A stretch of DNA of 64,000 nucleotides from Hemibagrus wyckioides (GCF_019097595.1 NC_080731.1:8313071-8377070), one strand, 5' to 3'; positions 45,801 to 55,805 are shown, counted from the stretch's first letter. Notes: a model not told the origin generated them from the letters alone. A program made the numbers and translations.

Positions 45801-48545
45801 TTCGCTTCTCACATAGTTTTAGACTGGTGGTATTCTTACTCTGTGAGCTTGTGAACCAGTATCAGGATGTATTCACTGATAAAGACTTGCTTTGGATAAG
45901 TGCATCTGCCAAATACCATAAATATAAATGTGTATGTGGGTCAGAACAAGTAAACAATATTATGTTTAATGTCTGAAACAATTTCTAATTGGTTTTTATG
46001 GGGACAAGCGTTTATTTTTATTTCTATTTTAACAGTTACTCCTATAACATCTGGAAAAGTAGCACAAAGGTTTTATTTAATGTGTTGTATTTCTTCAATA
46101 TGACACAACTTGATCTATGTATTCCTGATGTGTGCTATGGAAAGTGATGCTAGATCGGTTTTTGCCAAAAATACAAACGTTTCCTATTTTACATAGTAAA
46201 ATATGTAGTTTCTTTAAATATTTTCTTTACCAAAAGCATCTTGTAGTCTTGTAAGAATAAAAATATATAAAATGCTCTAGCCTTTTAGAAAAATCCCAAT
46301 AGTGTGGGTAAAGTATACATCTGGCAACATTACAGCCTGTGTGTTGCTCTGTGCATTAAAGGCAAAGTTTCACCTGATTCTCTGGAGGTGGACAAAAACT
46401 GCACACAAAACTGGCTAACTCTACCACAATAAGACACAGAACTGAATAAATAATCAGTTTCACTTCCTCTGTTTTTTCACCAACTTCCCACATTTTGAGC
46501 AATCTTCTCTCAAATACATATGCATGAAGGAGAAGCGCTCACTTTGCATACTGCTGTGTGCACAGTGACAAAATTGTGTGTTTTTAGCCTCATACAAAAT
46601 GCCAGGTTTTCATGGAGAATATGACTGAATAATGGTTAAAAATAGACTCAAACTACTTTGTACTTCTGGCCATCATATAACACATTAAATTCAAGATGGC
46701 AAGAGTAATTTTTTATTGTCTTAAAGCATTACCTTTTGGATATATTCGCATTCTCTGAATGAATTTCCAGACCTGAACATGAACCTGAATAAGCTAGATG
46801 CTTATTAACTGAGATATAATATATGTGTAAAGAATACATGCAGTTATGGCTCTTTTTTGGCACAATTTCCCACATAATTCTGGCCCTCTGTCTGCTAAAC
46901 TGTTTAGATCACCAGACTTAAGGATTTAAAAAAAAAAAAAATCATTGTTTTAAGTGCATTATTATAATTTGATCCATATAAAAGAACCAGAGCACTGAAG
47001 TTTTCAACAGAAGTCTTTTTAGATCTAGGACACCTTGACTGATGCCTTTAAGATGACAGGCTCCTGCCAGTTCGGCTTCTGCCAAGTCCTATTCTCTTAA
47101 CTTATGTTGATGATAAAGGTTCAAGATCCGCTGTGCTAGCTTAATGAATTCATCTCACAGACGCCCATCTTGTCAGTCCCTGTTGTTCAGCCATAATGCT
47201 CTCCTCACTGCTGTCTCCTTCTCAAAAGGAAGTGGCATTTTAAGAGGTGCTTGCCATGCTCTGCTAGTCTTTCTCCATAGCCCCATGAATAGGTGGCGTC
47301 TCTATGATTTCCCTCCAAAAAGCTTCGGAAACTTTTCCCCAGGAGTCTGAGAGAGTGAGCGCCAGACTTATGGCATCCTGAGCGCCACCACTTTTCCTGT
47401 TTCTTTAATGCACAAAGCTTTTATTCATCTAGACAGCCCCATCTCCATTTCTGAAAGACTTCTGTGGACCTGGGGAGAGGTGCTCCTAACATCAAACTGT
47501 ACTCTTTCTTTAAATGGAAAGCGGCTAGGGAGACTTATGGCATGGGGAATATTTTATTCAATGAGAGATCTTCTTTTTTGTTTCATTTTTTCCCCCCTCT
47601 CGAAACTCTTCAGGATATCCAGAGGTGATACTTAAAAGCTGTTTTGTATTGTACTGGCTTAACCTACTGTGTGGCCCATTCATTGAAACTCATACCCAGT
47701 TTGCAAGATGGAGGATTTACCACCATGACAGACGTGATGAATTAAAGCATTAGAGACATTAAAGTGTTTAACATTTATCAAACATTCTATTCTGGAAGAG
47801 CTGAATTACCCTTTAAATGAGATAACCAAGACAACCGGGGGTGTTTTCCAGGTTCGCTGGGGTGAGAAAGGCTCAACAGAGGAGGGAGCGAGACTGGAGA
47901 AAGCCAAGAACGCAGTGATTTCTATACCTGAAGAGGCGGAAGAGCCGATGATCAAAAAACCCAAACCAGATGCACCTGCTTACCATCAATCTGAAACGAA
48001 ATGGTACACTCCAATCAAGGTGAGATCATCATACATGCCTTTAACTCATATATACACATCACACACAATTCCAATCCATAACACAGTTACAAAATGATGT
48101 TCTTGAACAATTCCCGTGATCATGAAATGCCTGCATGCAGAAAAGAGACCAAATTAGATCATATTAATATTTACATAAACATTAAATAAACAGTGCAAAT
48201 TAAATCTAAATGCCGTAAATGCATTAAAATACAGTTTATTGTAATCAGTTATCAACCACACTTCAATATTAGCATCAGCTTTGTTAATTATTGGCATGTC
48301 TTAACACTGAGATCTGTGACTGAGATATAGTTTATTTAATATTTTACTATTGTTTACAGTAACTATTTTTATAGCAGTTGTTAATGAATAAACCTTATTT
48401 TGGAACAGGTAATGCTTAAATACTTCATAGTTAGCTTTTTATTTATTTATTTTTTAACACACAGGGTCGTCTGGATGCACTGTGGGCTCTTCTACGGAGA
48501 CAGTATGATCGGGTTTCCCTCATGCGACCCACTTCTGCAGATAAG
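29230..48545 (+). CDS. antxr2: antxr2 (CMG2), von Willebrand A-domain matrix receptor; last exon beyond window
   Basis: Type I membrane receptor binding collagen IV, collagen VI and laminin; the mammalian protein is also the cell-surface receptor for anthrax protective antigen. CDS = join of sixteen exons listed below, 1,416 nt, no internal stop. Signal peptide about residues 1-34; vWA domain about 40-213 with MIDAS residues D47, S49, S51, T115 and D144; Ig-like extracellular part with Cys (214, 226 region) to about 310; transmembrane helix about 315-336 ([20 protein letters not shown]); then a cytoplasmic tail with a Pro-rich stretch, [35 protein letters not shown] and [20 protein letters not shown]. 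The ending [17 protein letters not shown] identifies ANTXR2 rather than ANTXR1. Human length is 489 aa, so about 15 residues are missing. ATG chosen because TAG lies in frame at 29218 and A is at -3. Confidence 0.97.
29373..31539 (+). other. antxr2 intron 1
   Basis: 2.2 kb. 29525-29890 is a diverged family D repeat in minus orientation (GTTTATTCAGTTCAGTTCAG, GAGAGGAACTACGAGAACC). The remaining 1.6 kb contains nothing I recognise. Confidence 0.7.
31540..31611 (+). CDS. antxr2: antxr2 exon 2
   Basis: Completes the MIDAS DRSGS and continues [19 protein letters not shown]. Acceptor TTGTTACAG|, donor GTAAG|GTAAGA. 72 nt. Confidence 0.95.
31700..32065. promoter_or_regulatory. candidate element in antxr2 intron 2
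   Basis: Repeat-free block, GC-rich at about 31830-32020, ahead of a CT-rich tract (32127-32165). It is the only part of the 1.75-kb intron 2 (31612-33359) that stands out; the rest is AT-rich without recognisable elements. An antisense open frame of 124 codons has no domain signature. Confidence 0.25.
33360..33431 (+). CDS. antxr2: antxr2 exon 3
   Basis: [20 protein letters not shown] then LTGDR, the third vWA strand region. Acceptor CCATTTCAG|, donor GACAG|GTACGG. Confidence 0.96.
33598..34128 (+). mobile_element. Tc1-like deletion derivative, family E copy 2, in antxr2 intron 3
   Basis: Ends are inverted: left ACACCGATCAGCCATAACAT, right (read on the other strand) ACACCAGCCAGGCATATCAT. 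The 5' transposase HTH region is present but broken by stops (about 33770-33990). It is joined directly to the 3' end with no DDE domain. 531 bp against the usual 1.2-1.6 kb. It fills most of the 756-bp intron and ends 60 bp before exon 4. Confidence 0.85.
34188..34269 (+). CDS. antxr2: antxr2 exon 4
   Basis: [20 protein letters not shown] then MHEGIKK, carrying the MIDAS threonine T115. Acceptor ACATTCCAG|, donor AAAAG|GTAAGG, phase 0. Confidence 0.95.
34270..35153 (+). other. antxr2 intron 4
   Basis: 0.9 kb, AT-rich, with a short CA tract near 34351. No element recognised. Confidence 0.7.
35154..35258 (+). CDS. antxr2: antxr2 exon 5
   Basis: Carries [13 protein letters not shown] with MIDAS aspartate D144. 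Acceptor ATCTTTAG|, donor AAGAG|GTAAGT. The following intron is only 85 bp. The stretch after TDGKL ([11 protein letters not shown]) is diverged from mammalian ANTXR2. Confidence 0.95.
35344..35412 (+). CDS. antxr2: antxr2 exon 6
   Basis: [20 protein letters not shown] then KDQ: the conserved RVYCVGV core of the vWA fold. Acceptor TTCTTGCAG|, donor GATCAG|GTCTGA. Confidence 0.95.
35734..35814 (+). CDS. antxr2: antxr2 exon 7
   Basis: [20 protein letters not shown] then LKGIVNS, last vWA helix. Acceptor TGCCTACAG|, donor AATTCG|GTAAGT. The 321-bp intron 6 before it is plain AT-rich sequence. Confidence 0.96.
35855..35995 (+). repeat. dispersed repeat, family A 3' half, in antxr2 intron 7
   Basis: GTGTGGATGGGTGTGTGATT, CTGGGATAGGCTCCCTGCG and AAGATAGAAACTGGAAGAAT are the family's 3' part. 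Confidence 0.7.
36000..37300 (+). other. antxr2 intron 7, middle part
   Basis: No repeat family or coding homology recognised. Moderately AT-rich, fairly repeat-poor, so part may be conserved non-coding DNA. Confidence 0.5.
37300..37620. promoter_or_regulatory. candidate enhancer in antxr2 intron 7
   Basis: Sequence of even composition, open on both strands (37308-37589 plus, 37361-37594 minus) yet without a protein family match. This is typical of strongly conserved non-coding DNA. It lies 60 bp before exon 8. Confidence 0.4.
37678..37738 (+). CDS. antxr2: antxr2 exon 8
   Basis: [20 protein letters not shown], start of the Ig-like part. Acceptor CCTTGCAG|, donor AATG|GTGAGT, phase 1. The next intron is 129 bp. 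Confidence 0.96.
37868..37963 (+). CDS. antxr2: antxr2 exon 9
   Basis: [20 protein letters not shown] then [12 protein letters not shown]. Acceptor ACCACAG|, donor TTACA|GTGAGT. Confidence 0.95.
37964..39149 (+). other. antxr2 intron 9
   Basis: 1.2 kb; no transposon recognised. It ends in a pyrimidine-rich tract before exon 10. Confidence 0.65.
39150..39219 (+). CDS. antxr2: antxr2 exon 10
   Basis: [20 protein letters not shown] then AGQ; LCPAP is invariant in the family. Acceptor TTTTTCCAG|, donor GGACA|GTGAGT, phase 2. Confidence 0.95.
39560..39770. promoter_or_regulatory. candidate element in antxr2 intron 10
   Basis: Compact repeat-free block opening TTAATTAACTC and including ATGGGCGGCGAGTAAACACA, before a (CT)n tract at 39772-39808. 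A second quiet block lies at about 41210-41385 in the same intron, with AATTGTCTCGTGCATAATAG. Texture-based. Confidence 0.3.
39772..39808. repeat. (CT)n microsatellite
   Basis: Perfect dinucleotide tract in intron 10. Confidence 0.95.
39809..41651 (+). other. antxr2 intron 10, right part
   Basis: No gene or recognisable transposon; short frames on both strands are non-coding. The stretch 41210-41385 looks conserved-like. Confidence 0.55.
41652..41730 (+). CDS. antxr2: antxr2 exon 11
   Basis: [20 protein letters not shown] then ITATSC, end of the ectodomain. Acceptor TTTCCTTAG|, donor TCTTGT|GTAAGT, phase 0. Confidence 0.95.
42045..42140 (+). CDS. antxr2: antxr2 exon 12 (transmembrane)
   Basis: Encodes the single membrane helix and the juxtamembrane [11 protein letters not shown]. 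Acceptor TATATCAG|, donor CTGTG|GTGAGT. The 314-bp intron 11 before it is plain AT-rich DNA. Confidence 0.97.
42141..43190 (+). other. antxr2 intron 12, left part
   Basis: No feature recognised; low-complexity runs near 42990 and 43086. Confidence 0.55.
43190..43580. promoter_or_regulatory. candidate enhancer in antxr2 intron 12
   Basis: GC-richer repeat-free block, open on both strands. The 124-codon plus frame (43237-43611) is Leu-rich but has no splice context or family match, so a non-coding element is likelier than an exon. Confidence 0.35.
43580..44255 (+). other. antxr2 intron 12, middle part
   Basis: Nothing recognised; compositionally mixed. Confidence 0.5.
44255..44640. promoter_or_regulatory. 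candidate enhancer with homeodomain motif cluster
   Basis: TGTAATTAATTAAGTCTAAT (about 44310-44329), then TTCCATTAATATAATG, within a repeat-free block. Several ATTA/TAAT cores fall within 60 bp, a typical developmental-enhancer texture. Confidence 0.45.
44769..44804. repeat. (GT)n microsatellite, interrupted
   Basis: GT tract with GCACAT interruptions. Confidence 0.9.
44815..45190. promoter_or_regulatory. candidate enhancer next to antxr2 exon 13
   Basis: Repeat-free, with the near-palindrome GGAGCTAATTAACTCC at 44894-44909, CCAATTAATTAAAAG at about 44956-44970, and a GC-balanced right half. It lies 80 bp before exon 13. Confidence 0.45.
45274..45318 (+). CDS. antxr2: antxr2 exon 13
   Basis: [15 protein letters not shown], the proline-rich juxtamembrane stretch; 45 nt. 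Acceptor CATGCCAG|, donor CCACCT|GTTAGT (weaker than the others). Skipping would keep the frame. Confidence 0.93.
45444..45539 (+). CDS. antxr2: antxr2 exon 14
   Basis: [20 protein letters not shown] then RMEV..., the most conserved cytoplasmic block. Acceptor TTTCTCAAG|, donor ATGGAG|GTAAAA. Confidence 0.95.
45540..47125 (+). other. antxr2 intron 14, left part
   Basis: Contains a small family C repeat end in minus orientation at 45880-45932 (TTGGATAAGTGCATCTGCCA). The rest is AT-rich and unassigned. Confidence 0.6.
47125..47600. promoter_or_regulatory. candidate enhancer in antxr2 intron 14
   Basis: About 0.5 kb repeat-free and compositionally even, with TTAATGAATTCATC (about 47140-47153) and a run of motifs open in more than one frame. 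No protein match and no splice sites that would fit the antxr2 frame. Confidence 0.4.
47852..48019 (+). CDS. antxr2: antxr2 exon 15
   Basis: [20 protein letters not shown], then an acidic/basic linker, then ETKWYTPIK. Acceptor TTTTCCAG|, donor ATCAAG|GTGAGA. 168 nt. Confidence 0.96.
48465..48545 (+). CDS. antxr2: antxr2 exon 16 (penultimate)
   Basis: [20 protein letters not shown] then RPTSADK. Acceptor ACACACAG|, donor GATAAG|GTAGGC, phase 0. The next exon should encode a GRC(I/M)NF-like ending and was not found before 64000. The 445-bp intron before it is AT-rich. Confidence 0.96.
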
Positions 48546-49200
48546 GTAGGCCACAGAAACCTAGAAAGCTTTACTGACTTTCACAAACCTGAAGTCAAAG
48601 TGTTACTGATAAACCTGGAACATGATCATAAACGTGCAGTCTGATATATAAATATATATAAATAAATTCAAGGCCAGGGAAATTATGTGTAGAATAAGAA
48701 TCCGGATTTCGAAATACAGTTGTGTATGTGTGTGTGTGTGTGTGTGTGTGTCACATCACACAACAGCTGCAAACACTCAGAGCAGGATGACATTCACACC
48801 CAAATACGGTAAACCGCTGCAGGGTTCTTTTTCCCTCTTTAACTGCACGTTACCAGTGCAACAAAGTTGTGCAGAAGGCACATGCTCTACTGAGTGAGAT
48901 TGCATTTAAAAGACTATTACAGAATGAGGGCAAGAGCTGAGATTCTTTACACAACATCACTGTGTGTAAAATTCACATGCACTGTTGGTTTGTTCGGGCT
49001 TGGTTTTGCCAGTAGATTAAACCTTGCACTTGAATTAAATTGTTCTGCTCCGTGTGAGTATTAAAAAACAACAGATATTTAGAAAACAGTGTGTGCGAGT
49101 ACAATGAAAGATAACTGGAGTAGAGAAAAGTGCCTGCTGAAGCAATGTGGGCACAGGATTAAAAAAAAAAGAGTCCCACACAAAGCTAGAGTTTGAGCCA
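48546..49200 (+). other. antxr2 last intron, left end
   Basis: Holds a (TG)n tract at 48721-48752; otherwise unassigned. Confidence 0.6.
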
Positions 49201-49214
49201 CTATTCATGACCTT

Positions 49215-50200
49215 TCTCTAAACAAAACCCTAAAAACTCAACAACGCAGAGCAAGCCCAACCCTGGGGAACGTTCAGAGCTATTGGAAGACTCTAAGCAG
49301 GTCCCTGGCACGCTTTCCGAGGCCACAGTTTGAGCGTACTGACTTTAAAGCGCTTCATCAGGTGCACTGTGCCCAGGCGAGCGTTATCAAAGCTCAAGAA
49401 GTCCCCCGCCTGAAGAGAGAGAGAGTGGGGGCTTTGATGGCCGACAGGAACCCTCCGGGGTCATGAATTTTTCAGTGCTGGATCGCCGGGTTACAAGGAC
49501 TCATACAGGTGTAAGGAAGCAGGTTGTCGCAGACATCTGTTCAGCTCCTGGACCCTGGGGTCCCTCCCACCATTCCCCTGTTTCTCACTCAACCCCCACT
49601 CCAACACACACTCACACACGCACACACACACACTGCCTGTAGCCAGACTGCAGGATTCTCAGCAGCTGTAGGTTTTATAAGCAGTCCAAGTACTTACTGG
49701 TCTCCCATTTTACCGCCTGAGGGGCTCCAACACCAAAGGTAGAGCGGGAGATGGACACAGCTGCACTGCTGCACTTGCCCGGGGCACAAATAAAGAGATC
49801 TAATGCACTTTGACTGTGTTGTTGGGGAGATCTGGGAGCCAGGGAGGCACTTCAGAGCCAACTTAGCGCCGTAACATCTGCCGCTGAGTTTTTCCGGAAA
49901 AGAGCGGCCGGGGACAGCAGGTAGGGGAAAGCGTCAGCGCCTTTTGAACGGCCGCCTGGCTTTCTTGCCCGCCTCCAATCCGACCGGCTCGCTATTGTTT
50001 TACAAAGCAGCAGCCTACAAAAAGCCGCTAACAAGCTCCTTTATAAACGATACATTAACATACATTAACCCTGGCGATCTGTCGCAGAATGGCAAAGTCA
50101 CCGCACACAAACTGAGAGAAAAGGAGTGCTTATTTGAGGATGCGTGTTTTAAGACTTGTGGCTTTTTAAATTCCCCGTAGAGTATGAAGAAAAAATGATT
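49215..50200. promoter_or_regulatory. candidate regulatory block in antxr2 last intron
   Basis: About 1 kb of GC-richer, CpG-containing DNA. Compact sub-blocks lie at 49240-49520 and 49790-50060 (for example GAGCGGCCGGGGACAGC near 49903-49919), with a (CA)n stretch between. No protein signature in the open frames. Could be an enhancer or an alternative promoter. Confidence 0.4.
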
Positions 50201-50459
50201 AAGACTTCACTGAAGGTCCATTTCCCAGAAACAGCTCAGTCTAATTCTGCAAAGCTCACAGCTTTTGTTGTGGCTCCATATAGTTATCATTTCTAGTTTC
50301 TGTTCTCACAAATTTAAGGAAAGGATTGACTCATGAGTCTGGGGCATCCCTTAAATCTACAGCTATTGAGAAACATTTCATTTTCTGGACAAACTGCAAA
50401 CTGTTCAATGCATACATATAATGTCACTTTAGTGTCACCCCGTAACCCTATTAAAATGA

Positions 50460-51010
50460 TTCCGCACATAATGAACACCTTATTAGCTCACACGGACTTG
50501 TAGCCTCCTAATGGAAGCGCTTGTAACGAGGCGGGTTACATTTTTTTAAATGCTAGAAATTTTAACTGCGGACAAAAGCGATCGTGATTCCGAGAATCAC
50601 GATTTCCAGAGAGCGGGGGTTAAAAAGCAGCCCACTGTGACAGTGTCTTAATTTAACAGCCATCGGTCACATAAACAGTGTGCCAGGAGCATTTTAATTA
50701 AGCGACTGCGAGCGGGCAGCGAGATGCAGCCCAGCTCTTGAAGAATGCCATTAGAGGAGGGGGTGGATGGGCGTTGAAGATGCAAGGGTAGCAGCACTGG
50801 CATGGGCAAAGAGCATTTTGGCGGAGGAGGGTAGCAGCGAGAGAGGAAAAGCAAGAGATTAAGTCGCTGGGCTGGCAGGCCGAGTCCCTCAGGTCTCAGA
50901 CACACATGGCCAGATTGAGATTTTAACACACATGGCCAGATTTAGCCGTGGCAGTGTGTAAGAGCTTGGATCGGGGCATGAGCACTCATATACAATACTG
51001 GACTGTTTGT
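50460..51010. promoter_or_regulatory. candidate enhancer in antxr2 last intron
   Basis: Repeat-free block with a short inverted repeat, CGTGATTCCGAGAATCACG (50583-50601), and the duplicated string ACACATGGCCAGATT (50901 and 50928 regions). GC-richer than its flanks. Confidence 0.4.
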
Positions 51011-51224
51011 GCTGTGCCCAGACGAGTGAGAGAACTCGAGTCCTAATGAACTAGCTGGAGCAGTATGAACTGAAGCCTGACAGTTTCAGCAAGGAGCCTC
51101 TTAATCAGCAGAGTCACACGCTGTGGTGCAGTGCTGTAAATACGGTTCGAATTTACAAGTCGAGGCAAATTCTGCCTCCTTATATCAGCTGTATGGCTTT
51201 GCACATTCTTGTCATAGAAATATT

Positions 51225-51420
51225 TAGCCTTTCATGTTATTCCACATTTTTTTGCTGTGAGGAAATTAATGAAACTGCTCAATTAGATCCTGATTTTCTC
51301 CCTGAATTATTGCATTCAGTATTCCATTACAGCCTTTGTTATGCAAATTAATTAGCATTAATTTACTGATTAAATTGGACGACACACTAGGTATTTACAT
51401 CAAAATAAAGCGAAAAAAGA
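51225..51420. promoter_or_regulatory. candidate enhancer with octamer/homeodomain core
   Basis: ATGCAAAT (51341-51348) abuts TAATTA (51349-51354) and is followed by GCATTAATTTACTGATTAAA. This is a perfect POU octamer fused to homeodomain cores, in repeat-free DNA. The strongest motif-based candidate in the window. Confidence 0.5.
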
Positions 51421-51639
51421 GAGGGAGGCAGCTAAATAGGAAAAGATCTAACAACAGAGACGAATAACTGTTTGTAAATACACAACAGAATATATTAACA
51501 GTGTATTATTTCACGACAAACGATATACTAAATGCCGTGCTGTATTAAATATAATGAACTGACTCAGTGATGAACTGAAAGCACTCTTGTTGCGGGAAAA
51601 AAAAAATGCAAATGGTGTTAAGTACCCTAGATCAGAGAG

Positions 51640-52330
51640 CATGAGATTTCTAATTAACAGGGTAATTGGAATTAAACCAGAGCATCACAAATAATGAAGT
51701 GTTTCGAAAAGGAGCCGACGTTTGCACACAAGAAGAGTTAAAGCGGCTGATGGAGCACAAACACAATTACCGAAGTTTGACTCCTCCACCTCACTCACTC
51801 TCTCTTTTTCTCCCAATCACCTCCGCTCAGCCTCCTTGGCCTTTTATTGCCTTTAAGTAGCTGGTGTGGAAATGCTATAATGGGAGAATTGTGTTTGGGT
51901 GCGTGTGTGTGTGTGTGGGGGGGGGTTTCGAGGGAACAATAGGTGTGTTAGGCCTCCTCATTAGCGTTATCAGTGGACGCTCCCAGTTCCCACTAACAAG
52001 CGGCATGTAGAAGGCTGACACTTTCATTCAGCCGCTTCGGCCCCAGAAGAGAAGTGACAGCTTTAACGGTGGCAGGGGCTTGCCGATTCCAACGAAATGG
52101 CCCCTCGTTCTTTGAACCAGATTAGAACTTCCCCCTCCTTTTTTTTTCCTATTCGATATATTTCGGCACGCGAACTGCAGAAAAGTAGGGCAGATGTCCG
52201 GGCGGCTGGTTGTAAATTTGGTAATGTGCGCCGTGTTAAGCTGCAAGGCTCCCCGCGCAGCCAGGCCTGCTGGTAACAGGATTAGACGGGGGACCCCAGT
52301 GAGCCCACGTCAGTTTTTGGAAATGTGGCT
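51640..52330. promoter_or_regulatory. candidate regulatory block in antxr2 last intron
   Basis: Repeat-poor and GC-richer apart from a GT/G tract at 51902-51927; contains TCATTAGCGTTATCAG near 51959. Short frames show no domain. Confidence 0.3.
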
Positions 52331-53880
52331 CTGGAAAGAAGGGATTGAGGAAAGCAAATAGAGAATAAGATGGTCTGAGCTGTGGGGAAAGAGGATCGAA
52401 TCTGCTGATATTGACTTCTTAACCACTTACACTTCCTAGGAAGAAATTAGCATATTTGTTTTGCTGGAGTATTTGTACTGTTTTATAATGATTTATAATG
52501 ACATGATTTTTAATTATTACTATTCATTGTAGGAAATTAAAGGTGATATCTCCTACTACTATTATGAATTCCAGAATAACAATTCTGATGAATTTTTTAT
52601 TATATTTTCCTTTTAATATTTATTTTTTTGGAAGATTCACAATCAGCTGATTTTGTTTTCCGGGGAACATTTTATGCCATTTTTTAAAAATTTTTCTTAA
52701 ACTTTTATTTTTTTTTGCTGGTGTATCTTTGACTTGTGATTATTTTTGTGGGTCAGTGCCCACAGATTTCCGCTTCGATTTCCCCTTTACTCAGTCAGAT
52801 CTGATGTATGTTTTGATTATTTTTTTTTATTATATTGACTAGTAACCGCAGTAAAACGAGGAATCACGCTCGCAATTAACTCGCGTTATTGTTAATGTCA
52901 GCTTTTTTTGTGGGCCGGTTTGTTGCACAGATTTATGTCTCCATGTGTCAGACTTGCACAGAAATCACACAGCGAATCAGTAATGTATTATAATGCCTTC
53001 TGCTCTTCTTCTGAATCATTTGAATTTTTAATGTGATGAAATGGGAAATATGTTTGTATATGTAGATGTATAGAACTTTGCGCTGCTTCGTGTATTATTT
53101 TTATGCAACAATTACAGTATAATGTGCGAGCGAATTCTGCACAGTATTAAGACTGAGCATCTATTGAGTATTTTAAAAAAAAACTACAGGATAATTTTAT
53201 GAGATAAAATAATGTATTTGTATTTTTTAGTGATATAAAATTTAATTCTGTGTTCAACAGATCATTTGGTCATAAAAAATATTAAATAATATTTCAGTTT
53301 GCTTTGTAACATTTTAGAAATACATTTTTCCTTTTTTAAAAAAAATGGTGTTTACAAAAGAATATTTTCATAAAGAAAAGATTTGCACTAGCACCGATTT
53401 ACAAGCACAAATGTGGTGATCGTGTGACTCCAGAAAGCAAAAGAAATATTTCTGATATTGTCGATTTTAGTTACAACCAGAAAGGACATGAAATATTTTA
53501 CTTTTTGTCAGTTTTTAAACTTTAGTTTACAGCACCACCCTTGTCTACCTTTTCAGACTGGACACTGAAGCACATTTAGAATATGAGCTAGATTTTAACT
53601 GTTACACAGCCAGAGGGAATTTTGCTTTTATTTATTATTTTTATATTTTAATTATTTTATTTCCCAAATCTGAATAAATGATCAGAGTGTCCTGATCAGA
53701 TTCAGGCAGATGTCCAATTTTGGAGACCATTTTCTGCATTGATTTTTGAAGTTTCTATAAATATTAGGTCATTACATGATTCATAGTTTTATTGTAGATG
53801 TTATGAACAAAAAAAGAAAGTTTACAAAGAGCATCTTTAGGAACACAAGTTACTAAAAAAAAAAGACAAAATTCTTCACT
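52330..53880 (+). other. antxr2 last intron, AT-rich part
   Basis: Poly(T)/poly(A)-rich; nothing recognised except a small balanced patch near 52740-52800. Confidence 0.55.
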
Positions 53881-53884
53881 GCCC

Positions 53885-54480
53885 TTCTAGATCTCCTATT
53901 CATTGGGCTGGAATATTATGATATGGCAGAAAAGAGGTATAAATTACAATCAATATGGCATTCATCATCATTATGGATGGCTATGATGCTAATGGTAACA
54001 GTTTATAATCTAACCTTAATGATGATGTCAGCCTTAATGAGTTATAGGTCATCTTGTCCCATATATCATTACCGAGTGAATAGCTCAGTGTCATGGACTT
54101 TCAGGTTCGTCTGGACAAGAGAGAGACGTACAAAAAGAGCCTACAAAAGGGGCATTGTTTTCTCTCCTGTAATTTGTGTTTACAAGTCTCATAACAACGT
54201 GTAAGTAGTCCTGAATCGCACTCATTGTGTGCACAGATGCAGATGCTCTCTTGTGGTCTTATTAGTTGCAACCCATCAGACGCTCCCGACCTTTTTAAAA
54301 AAGGCGTCCGTCTCGCAGCTCTGCGGAAAATATTTTTCAGATAGCGTCAGTTATTTAAGTTGCTGTTATACATCCCGACACAACGGTGACGTAGAATGGT
54401 ATTTTTTCCACCTCTCTGTCTTTTTAAATTAAGATGAGAGAAACTATCCATGACTGACACCGGCACTAATTAAGATGTAA
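53885..54480. promoter_or_regulatory. candidate enhancer in antxr2 last intron
   Basis: Repeat-free for about 0.6 kb and open over two successive plus-strand frames that match no family. Includes CAATATGGCATTCATCATCA and CAGCCTTAATGAGTTATAGG. Texture-based. Confidence 0.4.
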
Positions 54481-54641
54481 GACGGTGGTCAGCAGGTTTC
54501 TGAAGGTTACTCTGTCTATACTGAAGAAAGCGATAAAGGATGAGGCCACTGATGACATCTGATGTTTTCACTCAACCTGATGCAAACTACCATTAATGTA
54601 AGAGAAGGGAGTGAGGGAGCAGAGATACACTGCACACTGTC

Positions 54642-54667
54642 TGTGTGTGTGTGTGTGTGTGTGTGTG
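54642..54667. repeat. (GT)n microsatellite
   Basis: Perfect tract. Confidence 0.95.
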
Positions 54668-54674
54668 CACACTT

Positions 54675-55260
54675 TTACTCCCCTTAATGAATCTTAATGA
54701 TACGCATCAGCTGCAGTATAAATCTCTTGCATTCGAAGGCAACAAATGTAACCTCATTATCTGACCTGATGGTTTTATCTTTTGTCATACTGTAAAATCT
54801 CTGGAATCCCAAAATGTTGATTTTTAGGGGAGAAATTATGACTATTCAGCGAGTACACGATTCAGGGATTTTCATGAATACCTTGCTCAGCTGATTGTAG
54901 TGAAACACACTGTGCAACTATTGTATGGACATGTAACAGACCCCAGCTGTTAGATCAAGTTGTAGACAGAATTAAGCCAGTCTAGAACCCAGAACTAGAC
55001 AGATGTTATGACTGTGTCAGGTTTAATATTATTTATAATAACTTCAGGGAAGCTGGTTTGTTGTCAGCTGATCAAAGAGGAAGCATCTGCAGTCGGTGTG
55101 TGAAAATATAGAAGCTGAAAACAGCACTGTCTGATTTGAGTCATCGTGCAGCTTCCGCGCTTGCAATCCGCACCGGAAATTCACGAGAAACAACTTCTTT
55201 CTGCAATTTGTTTGTGTACATGCTGAAAACCAGTACAAAAGTTACCATACCTACAGTATA
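54675..55260 (+). other. antxr2 last intron, quiet stretch
   Basis: No repeat family; 54680-54900 is evenly composed and may be part of a conserved element. No gene seen. Confidence 0.4.
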
Positions 55261-55594
55261 CATCATAGTAATGTTTTACTGAGAATATGGCACTGGGCCA
55301 AACTGATAGAAACTTTTTAATTGAAAGAAATTTCACTTTAATTTTCTATTATTCCTGCACACTTTAATACTAATACTATCTCTGCTGACCAAGTCCTGCA
55401 TCTTTAACACAGTCATTTTTTTCTGGGCTCTTGTGATTTTTGCTTTCGTTTTTGTTGTTGTTTATACATAACATATACCTTTTATGGAACTCAGACTCTG
55501 ACAACTGACTCACATCCTAAATCTTTCAAACCCTGATTTAGAAAACTAGAAAATCCAAATAAATAAATAAAACAAATAAATAAATAAATGTTTT

Positions 55595-55805
55595 CCTTTT
55601 CGGCTGCTCCCTGTTCAGGTTTGATCTGGCACAGGTTTTTACACCGGATGACCTGCCTGACGCAACCCTCCCATTTCATCCGGGCTTGGGACCGGCACTA
55701 AGAGTTAACTCTTCAGTGGCTGAGTTAGCTCCCTGCCCCGGCAATCTAATCCGGGCCACAGCAATAAGCACGTGGGATCCTGCCACTGGACCACCAAGAG
55801 GCCAA
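55595..55805 (+). repeat. dispersed teleost repeat
   Basis: TTCGGCTGCTCCCTGTTCAG, ACACCGGATGACCTGCCTGA, CGCAACCCTCCCATTTCATC and GGGCTTGGGACCGGCACTAA: a common fish repeat, moderately diverged. It sits between AAAT-rich tails. Confidence 0.8.
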
